A DNA stretch of 5,819 nt from Chitinophagaceae bacterium (GCA_023251335.1 JAHEZA010000184.1:1-5819), one strand, 5' to 3'; shown: positions 1 through 5,616, numbered from the stretch's first letter. Numbers and translations: made by a program. Notes: generated by a model from the letters alone, not told the origin.

Positions 1-350
1 TAATTCGCCATTTTTGTGAGGCTGTTATTAAGACGTTTTGAAGTATCTCCAATTACAACGCCGAATGGAAATGTTTCTACAGAAATATTCCGGATGATCA
101 TTCCCTGGTATTTGTTAAATGCAACCTCGTTTCTTCTTAACAGGTTGGCGCGGTCCACCGGAGTTGTGTCTTTATGAAGACTACGCATCATCTTTTCAAT
201 AAAATCTTTTCTCTGTGAAATAACTTCTGCCCTGTTTTTTATTGTAACGCTGTCTTCATGAACTGCTGAAGTGTCCTTCTGTGCCAACAACGAAGAATGC
301 AATGAGAAGAAAAAAAACATAGCAAAAAGAAATTTTATGGAATATTTCAT
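1..350 (-). CDS. Exported protein, N-terminal part only; possible POTRA-like outer-membrane protein
   Basis: The frame is open for 116 codons from the ATG at 350-348 to the window edge, so the C-terminus is missing. Residues 1-23 form a signal peptide: a basic start (MKYSIK), a Phe/Leu-rich core and a likely cleavage after LLA, before QKD. A charged, Asp/Lys/Arg-rich stretch follows. Residues from about 84 read YQGMIIRNISVETF, then FGVVIGDTSKRLNN. From memory, this YxGxxIRxIxV...DTxxR...N pattern resembles the start of large Bacteroidota outer-membrane proteins with POTRA-like domains ahead of a barrel, but the barrel cannot be seen. The gene lies 195 bp downstream of plsX on the same strand, in the place where fabH often sits. 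The reading frame and export signal are well supported; the family call is tentative and another periplasmic or outer-membrane protein is possible. Confidence 0.6.
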   Translation of the reverse strand, partial: MKYSIKFLFAMFFFFSLHSSLLAQKDTSAVHEDSVTIKNRAEVISQRKDFIEKMMRSLHKDTTPVDRANLLRRNEVAFNKYQGMIIRNISVETFPFGVVIGDTSKRLNNSLTKMAN

Positions 351-372
351 CAGGTGCTTTAGTATGACACTA

Positions 373-380
373 TAAAAATA
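373..380 (-). promoter_or_regulatory. Possible -7 promoter box for the exported-protein gene
   Basis: On the minus strand this reads TATTTTTA, seven of eight matches to the Bacteroidota -7 box TAnnTTTG, 22 nt upstream of the ATG at 350. No TTTG is seen at the -33 distance, so the call is weak. It would allow the gene to be transcribed independently of plsX. Confidence 0.3.
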
Positions 381-431
381 ATCATTAAAAAACCGGGGAT
401 AGCCTCATGATTGCAATCTTTTGTTTAAGTA

Positions 432-446
432 AACAAAACTTTTGTT
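432..446. repeat. Short palindrome AACAAAA-C-TTTTGTT
   Basis: Two 7-base arms are perfectly complementary around a single C. The palindrome lies in the 195-bp gap between plsX and the exported-protein gene, about 80 bp upstream of the latter's start. It could be a protein-binding site. It could also be chance in AT-rich DNA, and it is too short in the loop to be a normal terminator. Confidence 0.3.
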
Positions 447-545
447 AAGTTTATATGACCGAATTGAGAAATAATACAGCGAAAGATTGTCTAATTCCTT
501 GTAAAATTATTAAACAAAGCACTCAAATTTTCCCCATCTGGCGGT

Positions 546-1484
546 CTAAACAAAGTTGCTTTTTACTTTTTCGATAAAATCCTGTTCAATCATTTTTTTT
601 GCCATCAGGATCATATTATTAAAAGCGCCGGCGGTAGAGATTCCATGCCCGATTATAACGGGTTTATTTACGCCCAATACCGGGACGCCTCCATACATTT
701 CAAAGTTAAACCGGTTGAAATATTCGTCATTTATATTTCTTTGCTGAACGATATCATAAATAGATTCGGCGAATTTCAGCAGGATGTTTCCCGTATAGCC
801 ATCGCATACATAGATGTCAGCTTTATCCTTTAAAAGATCACGCCCTTCTACATTTCCAATGAAATTGATTCGCTTGTTTTCTTTTAATAATGGATAGGCT
901 GCCTGGCATAGAATGTTCCCTTTTCCCTCTTCCTCACCTACGTTTATCAATGCAACTCTTGGATTTTCGATATTTAGAATATACCTGGAAAACAGAACGC
1001 CCAACAAAGCGAACTGGGAAAGATTTTCTGGCTTGCAATCGGCGTTCAGGCCTACATCAACAAGAAGGGCAAGTTTTCCATTATCGCCTGGAATATAGGC
1101 GCCGATTGCAGGGCGGGAAATTCCATTGGTTGCCTTAATACTATATAACGCACCTACCATCATTGCGCCGGTATTGCCCGCACTAATAAAGGCATCGGTC
1201 TTTGATGCAGCTAATAAATGGAACCCAATTGAAATGGAGGATTGTTGTTTTTCCTTCAGCGCTTTTGTAGGGTGTTCCTGCATTTCAATTACCTGAGAAG
1301 CGTGAACCAAATTGATCGACGCTGAATCTATCAAATGCTCCCGGATGAGTGTATTTAGTTTAATTTCATCACCGATTAAGGTCAGTTGTACATCATCTTT
1401 ATTTTGGGATAAAAAAAGTTCTACGCCTTTGATAGCCTCAAGAGGTGCGTAATCACCTCCCATCATGTCCAATGCAATATTCAT
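546..1484 (-). CDS. plsX: Phosphate acyltransferase PlsX
   Basis: PlsX makes acyl-phosphate from acyl-ACP and inorganic phosphate. It is a peripheral membrane enzyme that supplies PlsY for the first acylation of glycerol-3-phosphate. The 312-residue product has the usual family length and its landmarks in order: MNIALDMMGGDYAP at the N-terminus, SAGNTGAMM near 101-109, RPAIGAYIPG near 124-133, a KPENLSQFA segment near 151, NVGEEEGKGN near 181-190, FIGNVEGRDLL near 208-218, CDGYTGNILLKFAES near 227-241 and GVNKPVIIGHG near 271-281. No frameshift or missing motif is seen. It starts at the ATG that gives the canonical N-terminus; no Shine-Dalgarno is visible. rpmF and yceD lie upstream on the same strand, the classic yceD-rpmF-plsX order, but a 140-bp gap with a hairpin separates it from rpmF. 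fabH does not follow in the window. Confidence 0.97.
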   Translation of the reverse strand: MNIALDMMGGDYAPLEAIKGVELFLSQNKDDVQLTLIGDEIKLNTLIREHLIDSASINLVHASQVIEMQEHPTKALKEKQQSSISIGFHLLAASKTDAFISAGNTGAMMVGALYSIKATNGISRPAIGAYIPGDNGKLALLVDVGLNADCKPENLSQFALLGVLFSRYILNIENPRVALINVGEEEGKGNILCQAAYPLLKENKRINFIGNVEGRDLLKDKADIYVCDGYTGNILLKFAESIYDIVQQRNINDEYFNRFNFEMYGGVPVLGVNKPVIIGHGISTAGAFNNMILMAKKMIEQDFIEKVKSNFV

Positions 1485-1513
1485 AGCTTAGATTTTAACT
1501 TTATATGTTCGGA

Positions 1514-1521
1514 TAAAAATA
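1514..1521 (-). promoter_or_regulatory. Possible -7 promoter box in the plsX leader
   Basis: The minus strand reads TATTTTTA (TAnnTTTG with one mismatch) 29 nt upstream of the plsX ATG and downstream of the hairpin at 1557-1604. The nearest TTTG (1552-1549) is 27 nt away, too far for a normal -33 element. If real, plsX has its own promoter beyond the rpmF terminator. Confidence 0.33.
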
Positions 1522-1556
1522 ATCAGTTAATTTCAATTATAGCTCTTTCAAACATA

Positions 1557-1604
1557 AAAAATCCAAAGTGAACTTGATGTGATCAAATTCATCTTTGGAT
1601 TTTT
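1557..1604 (-). terminator. Long hairpin with T-run between rpmF and plsX: terminator or attenuator
   Basis: The arms 1557-1568 and 1593-1604 pair perfectly over 12 bp. The inner part continues with 4 bp (1569-1572 with 1588-1591) and 5 bp (1574-1578 with 1582-1586) around a GTG loop. Only one mismatch (1573/1587) and one bulged base (1592) interrupt about 21 bp. On the minus strand the stem ends in a run of six T, and A-runs precede it, as in an intrinsic terminator. It lies 20 bp past the rpmF stop and 72 bp before plsX. It is therefore likely to end the yceD-rpmF transcript or to reduce readthrough into plsX. Confidence 0.75.
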
Positions 1605-1624
1605 AAAAATTTTTAGAAGAAATT

Positions 1625-1822
1625 TTATAAGGCTTTAGATGGAGCCTTTTCTGAAACTACCTTTCCTTTATAAATTAATTTTCCTTCGCTCGTGTGCGCG
1701 CGATGGCGAACGTGTGTTTCGCCGGTAGTAGCATCCACACTCAAAGTAGGAGCATCTGCTTTATAATGTGTTCTTCTTTTTGCACTTCTTTGCTGACTGT
1801 GTCTGCGCTTTGGATTTGGCAT
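1625..1822 (-). CDS. rpmF: 50S ribosomal protein L32
   Basis: This is a small basic protein of the large ribosomal subunit near the peptidyl-transferase region. The 65-residue product starts [20 protein letters not shown], the Arg/Lys-rich N-terminal extension of L32. It continues with [14 protein letters not shown] (about 27-40) and a YKGKVV end (about 51-56). The same core pattern, LSVD-T-GE-H-RH then Y-G-V, is present in the E. coli protein. There are no cysteines, so this is the zinc-independent (C-minus) form. It lies 22 bp downstream of yceD, so the two are very probably co-transcribed. A strong hairpin follows the stop codon. The length is normal and the Met-Pro start is canonical. Confidence 0.96.
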   Translation of the reverse strand: MPNPKRRHSQQRSAKRRTHYKADAPTLSVDATTGETHVRHRAHTSEGKLIYKGKVVSEKAPSKAL

Positions 1823-1844
1823 AACCGTTGATTAAATAGATTAA

Positions 1845-2402
1845 TTATTGTTTTTTCTTAAATTGTTCCAATCCTTTTTCCAAAGGATGATTATTTTCAA
1901 TTGTCGTTGATTTCATTTTTTTTAGCACAGCCAATACCTCTTTGTTGCATTGTGGCCCGCCAATTTCCTCTTCACTGCACATCCGCTGGTTAGGAATGCT
2001 CAACATCACAAATTCATAAATCCAGTCGGCCAGGTGAATATGGCTTTCGGTTCTGGAAATATAATATACATAAGGATCTTCCTCATTCTGATTCATTTCT
2101 TCGGGATTTTCTACCTGTTTAACGACAAGATTAAATTCATCCCAGAGATCCATCAATAATGGGTTGCCACATCGGTCGCAGGACACGCTCACACTTCCCC
2201 CAATTTCGAATTTTAACAACATGAAGGAGTTGTTTTTTTCGAGCGAAAGTTTTACGGATGCGTCACAGTTGTTGAACTCAAGTTCATCTGTTCCTGTTAC
2301 TTTATTGTTGGCAAAGAACTGATCATCTACCCGATAACTAAATTCATGAATTCCAGGTTTTAATCCTACAAAAGCAATGTCATATTCACGCCTGTTTCCC
2401 AT
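1845..2402 (-). CDS. yceD: DUF177 (YceD-family) protein, putative 23S rRNA accumulation factor
   Basis: The 185-residue product matches the YceD/DUF177 family. In E. coli and plants members are linked to 23S rRNA accumulation; the exact activity here is inferred. The N-terminal half is a beta-rich stretch (IAFVGLKPGIHEFSYRVDD). A CDRCG motif (C75, C78) follows, then an acidic linker (about 98-110), the D-WIYEFVMLSIP segment (about 126-137) and two more cysteines (C142, C152). The four cysteines could bind zinc. The C-terminus is Lys-rich. It is the first gene of the yceD-rpmF(-plsX) cluster, and that position is itself strong support, since yceD precedes rpmF in very many bacteria. A TAACTTTG promoter box lies just upstream. 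The start at 2402 fits this short leader. Confidence 0.88.
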   Translation of the reverse strand: MGNRREYDIAFVGLKPGIHEFSYRVDDQFFANNKVTGTDELEFNNCDASVKLSLEKNNSFMLLKFEIGGSVSVSCDRCGNPLLMDLWDEFNLVVKQVENPEEMNQNEEDPYVYYISRTESHIHLADWIYEFVMLSIPNQRMCSEEEIGGPQCNKEVLAVLKKMKSTTIENNHPLEKGLEQFKKKQ

Positions 2403-2422
2403 AACAACTTATTAAAGGGCTG

Positions 2423-2430
2423 CAAAGTTA
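2423..2430 (-). promoter_or_regulatory. -7 promoter box for yceD-rpmF
   Basis: On the minus strand this reads TAACTTTG, a full match to TAnnTTTG, ending 20 nt upstream of the yceD ATG. The start of transcription would lie near 2416-2418, giving a leader of about 15 nt. The -33 region is T-rich but has no TTTG at the expected distance. Confidence 0.55.
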
Positions 2431-2445
2431 ACTAAACTCAGTTAA
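2428..2445. repeat. Inverted repeat TTAACT-N6-AGTTAA over the yceD promoter
   Basis: Two perfect 6-base arms (2428-2433 and 2440-2445) are separated by six bases. The left arm overlaps the -7 box at 2423-2430. The geometry, 18 bp with two-fold symmetry, fits a dimeric repressor operator controlling yceD-rpmF. No regulator is identified, and AT-rich arms of this size can occur by chance. Confidence 0.35.
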
Positions 2446-2497
2446 AATGTTTTAAAAAAATGTTACTTTTCAGATTTGAACATTTCAATTCTAAAAA

Positions 2498-2511
2498 CGG
2501 ATAAAAATAAT
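2498..2511. repeat. 14-nt motif CGGATAAAAATAAT, repeated at 1510-1523
   Basis: The same 14 bases occur at 1510-1523, in the plsX leader. Thirteen bases of a variant (ATAAAAATAATCA, shared with 1513-1525) occur at 372-384 upstream of the exported-protein gene. All copies are noncoding, lie upstream of minus-strand genes and have the same orientation. Each contains TATTTTTA on the minus strand, so they may be promoter cores or binding sites. Confidence 0.4.
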
Positions 2512-2565
2512 AGTAAGATTTCTTCTATATGTTGGTGATATTTTTAAGAAAGTGCATTAATATCA

Positions 2566-2573
2566 TAACTTTA
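2566..2573 (+). promoter_or_regulatory. Possible -7 box for the 66-residue protein gene
   Basis: TAACTTTA matches TAnnTTTG at seven of eight positions and ends 25 nt before the ATG at 2599. The -33 region holds a T-run (about 2540-2545) but no TTTG. With the minus-strand box at 2423-2430, the 196-bp gap 2403-2598 would be a divergent promoter region. Confidence 0.38.
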
Positions 2574-2598
2574 GTTTTTTAATCCCTATTCAAAGAAT

Positions 2599-2799
2599 AT
2601 GAATGAATTCAGATTAGACAGAAATGCATTTAGGATACGCCATATTAGAGATGCATCAGATTACCTTTATTGGGGAAGTAAGCCGATAACTGAAAGACCG
2701 AAGGCAGCCAATTGGCTAAACGGCATCGCATATAATTTTCCGGAAGACAATCCGCCCAAAATGAACAGAAATTATTTTAAAATCCGAAAAAGAAAATGA
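2599..2799 (+). CDS. Small conserved-looking protein of unknown function
   Basis: The product has 66 residues and no signal peptide or membrane segment. It starts MNEFRLDRNAFRIRHIRDA, has a central YLYWGSKPITERPKAANWLNGIAYNF, then NPPKMNRNYFKIRKRK. The ends mirror each other: a D/N-R-x-x-F-x-I-R pattern occurs near residues 7-14 and again near 56-63. From memory, small Bacteroidota proteins share the plan R-x-x-F near the start, YW, ER-x-x-A-x-x-L, A-Y, P-x-x-x-R-x-x-F and a basic tail, so I consider this a real gene of an unnamed family. It is very basic. It is first in line before the DUF3810 gene, 82 bp away on the same strand. The role is unknown; nucleic-acid or protein binding is only a guess from charge. 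Confidence 0.62.
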   Translation: MNEFRLDRNAFRIRHIRDASDYLYWGSKPITERPKAANWLNGIAYNFPEDNPPKMNRNYFKIRKRK

Positions 2800-2806
2800 T
2801 CGCGAG

Positions 2807-2814
2807 TATTTTTG
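2807..2814 (+). promoter_or_regulatory. Possible -7 promoter box for the DUF3810 gene
   Basis: TATTTTTG matches TAnnTTTG fully and lies just after the stop of the 66-residue gene, 67 nt before the ATG at 2882. No TTTG is found at the -33 distance. If active, the DUF3810 gene can be expressed apart from its small upstream neighbour. Confidence 0.38.
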
Positions 2815-2881
2815 TTATGAATTCAAGAATTTCAAAAAGTCTTCACTATTCGAAAAATCCAGGGTCAGGGAAATAATAACG

Positions 2882-3967
2882 ATGAGTAAAAGAAACTTTA
2901 AGAATCGGAATGCCTGGATTATTGCTATCTGTTTTGTGGTGGTAATAAAATTACTTTCAGCGAATAAAATTTGGGTGGAAACTATTTACACTGATAAATT
3001 TTATTCTTTTTTTTCAAAAGTACTACGCATTATTTTCGGGTGGATTCCTTTTAGCCTGGGGGATATGTTATATCTTTTAGTTGGCTGCTGGCTTATTTGG
3101 AAAGCAATAGCGAATACTAAGATGTTGTTTAAAAAGAAAGTAACGAGAAAGTTGTTGCTTAAAAAAATACTTCGGCTGTTATTGGTTTTTATTTTTATCT
3201 ACATTGTTTTCAATATTTTTTGGGGTATTAATTATAATAGAAAAGGTATTGCCTACCAATTACAATTAACTGAGTTAAATTATGACAGCGCCGATCTTAA
3301 AATGATACAGGCAGTTCTTGTGCAAAAAGTAAACGATGCAAAGTTGAGCGTGATGAACGGCCGGGAATTATATCCCGGTAAAAAGGAACTATTTAAAAAG
3401 GCTGAAGTCAGTTATAATTATGCAGAAAAGAAATATCCCTTTCTTCGATACAAACATTTATCTGTAAAATCTTCTCTGTACGGCTGGCTTGGAAATTACC
3501 TGGGATTTACCGGATATTACAATCCCTTTACGGGCGAAGCACAGGTAAACACCACCGTTCCAAAATTTTTGCAACCGTACATTGCTACTCATGAAATAGC
3601 GCATCAGCTTGGTTATTCCAAAGAAAATGAAGCAAACTTTGTAGGATACTTAGCAGCCATAAGTTCGCCGGATCCCGTTTTTCATTATTCTACCTACTTC
3701 GATCTTTTTTTATATGCAAACAGGGAGGTTTATTTTTTTGATTCCGTATCTTCAAAAAACGCACGAGAAAAATTAAATCCCTTTGTAAAAAAAGATATTG
3801 AAGAATTAATACAGTTTAATCGTGCGCATCGTAGCGTGGTCGAACCTGCTATCACATGGATGTATGGAAAATTCTTAAAACTGAATGAGCAGCCAAAGGG
3901 AATGCAATCTTATAATGCGGTAGTCGGCATGCTTATCGCGTATTATAAGAAGTATGGAGATATATAA
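2882..3967 (+). CDS. DUF3810 family membrane protein with HEIAH metallopeptidase-type motif
   Basis: The 361-residue product has hydrophobic segments near 12-26, 52-77 and 94-114. A large, mostly soluble region follows. Its FWGINYNRKGIAYQL (about 113-127), SSLYGWLGNYLGFTGYYNPFTGEAQVN (about 197-223) and ATHEIAHQLGYSKENEANFVGYLA are hallmarks of DUF3810, a family seen in Bacteroidota and Firmicutes. HEIAH at 237-241 is an HExxH zinc-peptidase signature: H237 and H241 would bind zinc, E238 would be the catalytic acid, and E250 is a candidate third ligand. Family knowledge gives no substrate; a membrane-anchored zinc protease is an inference. The length is normal and the frame intact. The weak AGGG at 2865-2868 lies 13-16 nt before the ATG and is not a convincing ribosome site. 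Confidence 0.88.
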   Translation: MSKRNFKNRNAWIIAICFVVVIKLLSANKIWVETIYTDKFYSFFSKVLRIIFGWIPFSLGDMLYLLVGCWLIWKAIANTKMLFKKKVTRKLLLKKILRLLLVFIFIYIVFNIFWGINYNRKGIAYQLQLTELNYDSADLKMIQAVLVQKVNDAKLSVMNGRELYPGKKELFKKAEVSYNYAEKKYPFLRYKHLSVKSSLYGWLGNYLGFTGYYNPFTGEAQVNTTVPKFLQPYIATHEIAHQLGYSKENEANFVGYLAAISSPDPVFHYSTYFDLFLYANREVYFFDSVSSKNAREKLNPFVKKDIEELIQFNRAHRSVVEPAITWMYGKFLKLNEQPKGMQSYNAVVGMLIAYYKKYGDI

Positions 3968-4087
3968 ATGGGATGGGCATTAGACAGCAGTGAACCCGTT
4001 CGACAAGCAGGCAAACAAAAAAGGCGGATTTTTATTTTATTTTTGAATGGCTATTATCTAATTATTGAAGCTTCAGTTGGGGAAATT

Positions 4088-4117
4088 TTTGTCGATGCAC
4101 CATAAATATTATTTTTG
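4088..4117 (+). promoter_or_regulatory. Promoter of the OmpA-family lipoprotein gene
   Basis: TTTG at 4088-4091, an 18-bp spacer and TATTTTTG at 4110-4117 match the Bacteroidota -33/-7 consensus (TTTG, about 19 bp, TAnnTTTG). The box ends 38 nt before the ATG; transcription should start near 4123-4125. The leader ends in an A-rich run rather than a Shine-Dalgarno, as is common in this phylum. This is the best promoter in the window. It lies in the 188-bp gap 3968-4155, which holds no other gene. Confidence 0.72.
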
Positions 4118-4155
4118 GCACATTTTTTTAATGTTAATTTCATAAAAAAAATAAA

Positions 4156-4971
4156 ATGATAAAAAAATATGCAATAGTGCTCGCCGCTTTTATGTTCTTT
4201 TCCAGTTGTGTAGCAAAGAAATATCTTGAACAATCTAAATTGGAGACTGCGCAGGTAAGGGCGGACAGTGCAAAACTTGCTGATAAAAATTCCTCATTGG
4301 AAGCAAATATTTCCTCATTAAATGGCCAGATTGACGATCTAAATAAAAAGATTACAGATCTTACAACCCAAATCAACCAACTTGGGGAGCAAACGTCGCA
4401 ACAAAAGAATAAATTATCCCAAAGCCAGCAGGATCTGGAACAGCAGAAACAAAAGTTGGAACAATTACAGAATTTACTGGCTCAGCAAAAAGCAGCTTCC
4501 GAGGAATTAAAAAGTAAAATGGATGAAGCCTTGAAAGGTTTTAGCTCCAGCGACCTTTCGGTAGAGCAAAAAAATGGGAAAGTATATGTGAGCCTTTCTG
4601 AAAAATTATTATTTCCTTCCGGAAGCGCCGTGGTAAATCCCCAGGGAGTAGATGCGCTGGCAAAGCTTGCGGCGGTACTTAACCTGAATAACGATGTGGC
4701 GGTAGAGATAGAAGGCCATACCGATAGTATTCCCATCAGAGGGCGGTATAAAGACAATTGGGATCTAAGTACGGCAAGGGCCAATTCTATTGTGAGGATA
4801 CTTGTAAATAATTATAAGGTTGATCCAACAAGAGTAATTTCTTCAGGCCATAGTTTTTATGAACCTGTTGCCGCCAATTCGACACCGGAAGGAAGGGCGA
4901 AAAACAGAAGGACAGATATTATCCTTTCGCCAAAACTTGATGAAATGTACAAGTTGTTGAACGGAATGTAG
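4156..4971 (+). CDS. OmpA-family lipoprotein with coiled-coil linker
   Basis: The 271-residue product starts with a lipoprotein signal (MIKKYAIVLAAFMFFSSC); C18 in FSSC is the likely lipidated cysteine, placing it in the outer membrane. Residues about 25-126 form a long, Gln/Lys/Leu-rich coiled coil. The C-terminal OmpA/MotB-like domain (about 141-257) binds peptidoglycan: LLFPSGSAVVNPQG (151-164), EIEGHTDSIPIRG (184-196) with D190, WDLSTARAN (202-210) with R208, and GRAKNRRTDI (246-255). D190 and R208 match the residues that contact diaminopimelate in this family. The probable role is tethering the outer membrane to the cell wall. Its own strong promoter and the convergent gene downstream suggest a single-gene transcript. 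It is not assigned to Pal or MotB: no Tol or Mot genes are nearby. Confidence 0.92.
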   Translation: MIKKYAIVLAAFMFFSSCVAKKYLEQSKLETAQVRADSAKLADKNSSLEANISSLNGQIDDLNKKITDLTTQINQLGEQTSQQKNKLSQSQQDLEQQKQKLEQLQNLLAQQKAASEELKSKMDEALKGFSSSDLSVEQKNGKVYVSLSEKLLFPSGSAVVNPQGVDALAKLAAVLNLNNDVAVEIEGHTDSIPIRGRYKDNWDLSTARANSIVRILVNNYKVDPTRVISSGHSFYEPVAANSTPEGRAKNRRTDIILSPKLDEMYKLLNGM

Positions 4972-4995
4972 GACATTGGGATATAATAAATCATC

Positions 4996-5016
4996 AACCT
5001 GGTTGGACATCAGGTT
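4996..5016 (+). terminator. Weak candidate terminator between the convergent genes
   Basis: AACCTG (4996-5001) and CAGGTT (5011-5016) pair over 6 bp with a 9-base loop, followed after five bases by TTTTT at 5022-5026. It is 25 bp beyond the OmpA-family stop and overlaps the last codons of the convergent TPM gene. The stem is short and the T-run is displaced, so support is modest. Confidence 0.33.
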
Positions 5017-5588
5017 CTGCTGTTTTTATTCCATTTTTTGTTAATCTTTTCGAGAATAGCATTTAATCCCATAAGAGTTCCATTGAAATAATTATTCTTT
5101 TTAAAATAAGGCAACACATTTTTATTCACAATTTTGTACTTATCGTAATCGGTAATATAAATATCTAATCCAAAATCGGAACTAATATAGATCGTTTTAT
5201 AATCTTTGCAAATGCAAATAACCATGCCATTGCTTTTGCTAATTTTTCCGATACCCCAGATTTTCAGGAGGCGGTAAGTAAATTCATCGAATTGATCTGC
5301 GGCTACCATATTTGAATCAACTGTAACTATTGCGATTTCAATGCTTGTGCTTTTTTCAAAATGCTGAAGGATAGATTCCAAAGAATCTTCCTCAGCTTCT
5401 GTATATAGTCCTTCAAAATCGTTTACCCAGCCAACCGCACCGGGTAACGTATCCCAGATGGATTGACGATAGGTGCTCAGTTCGGACGGAGTCATCGTTC
5501 TGTAAGGATTGTAATTGGGCACATACTGGGCCTCTCCATCTAACACAAAAAGAAATAAAAAAAATGAGCAAGTAAAAAATATCTTCAT
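5010..5588 (-). CDS. Secreted TPM-domain (YgcG-type) protein
   Basis: The frame is open further upstream, but the ATG at 5588-5586 is chosen. It begins a clear signal peptide (MKIFFTCSFFLFLFVLDGEA, then Q), whereas the upstream part reads through a hairpin and promoter-like DNA. The product is 192 residues. A Pro/Tyr/Thr-rich linker (21-50) precedes a TPM domain (about 53-186). Its signs are VNDFEGLYTEAEEDSLESIL (55-74), IEIAIVTVDS (83-92), the diagnostic WGIGKISKSNGMVICIC (111-127), DFGLDIYITD (138-147) and VLPYFKKNNYFNGTLMGLNAIL (158-179). TPM domains occur in a thylakoid phosphatase linked to photosystem II repair and in many envelope proteins. The activity here is unknown. Unlike many members it has no C-terminal membrane segment or Gly-rich tail, so it should be free in the periplasm or secreted. 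Confidence 0.85.
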   Translation of the reverse strand: MKIFFTCSFFLFLFVLDGEAQYVPNYNPYRTMTPSELSTYRQSIWDTLPGAVGWVNDFEGLYTEAEEDSLESILQHFEKSTSIEIAIVTVDSNMVAADQFDEFTYRLLKIWGIGKISKSNGMVICICKDYKTIYISSDFGLDIYITDYDKYKIVNKNVLPYFKKNNYFNGTLMGLNAILEKINKKWNKNSRT

Positions 5589-5616
5589 GCATGAATCAGT
5601 TTGGTTTGGACAGTTG

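Noticed and set aside
511..555. Direct repeat TAAACAAAG at 511-519 and 547-555
   Set aside because: Nine AT-rich bases, one copy running into plsX coding sequence; consistent with chance.
645..833. Plus-strand 62-codon frame inside plsX
   Set aside because: Antisense shadow of conserved PlsX motifs with no independent support.
556..1138. Plus-strand open frames of 60-80 codons opposite plsX
   Set aside because: They lie entirely antisense to a well-conserved plsX, overlap one another, have no family features and no promoter or leader.
1950..2159. Plus-strand 69-codon frame opposite yceD
   Set aside because: It is antisense to the yceD coding sequence, whose motifs and operon position are clear; nothing supports the plus frame.
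2796..2876. A 26-codon frame overlapping the stop of the 66-residue gene by ATGA
   Set aside because: The ATGA overlap hints at translational coupling, but the peptide has no recognisable features and contains a promoter-like box; it is too short to support.
4020..4055. T-rich run after the DUF3810 gene as a terminator
   Set aside because: The run is preceded by GGCGGA but I find no GC-rich complementary arm forming a stem, so a terminator is not supported.
4140..4784. Two minus-strand frames (78 and 100 codons) opposite the OmpA-family gene
   Set aside because: They mirror the lipoprotein coding sequence, including its signal peptide, and show no recognisable domain.
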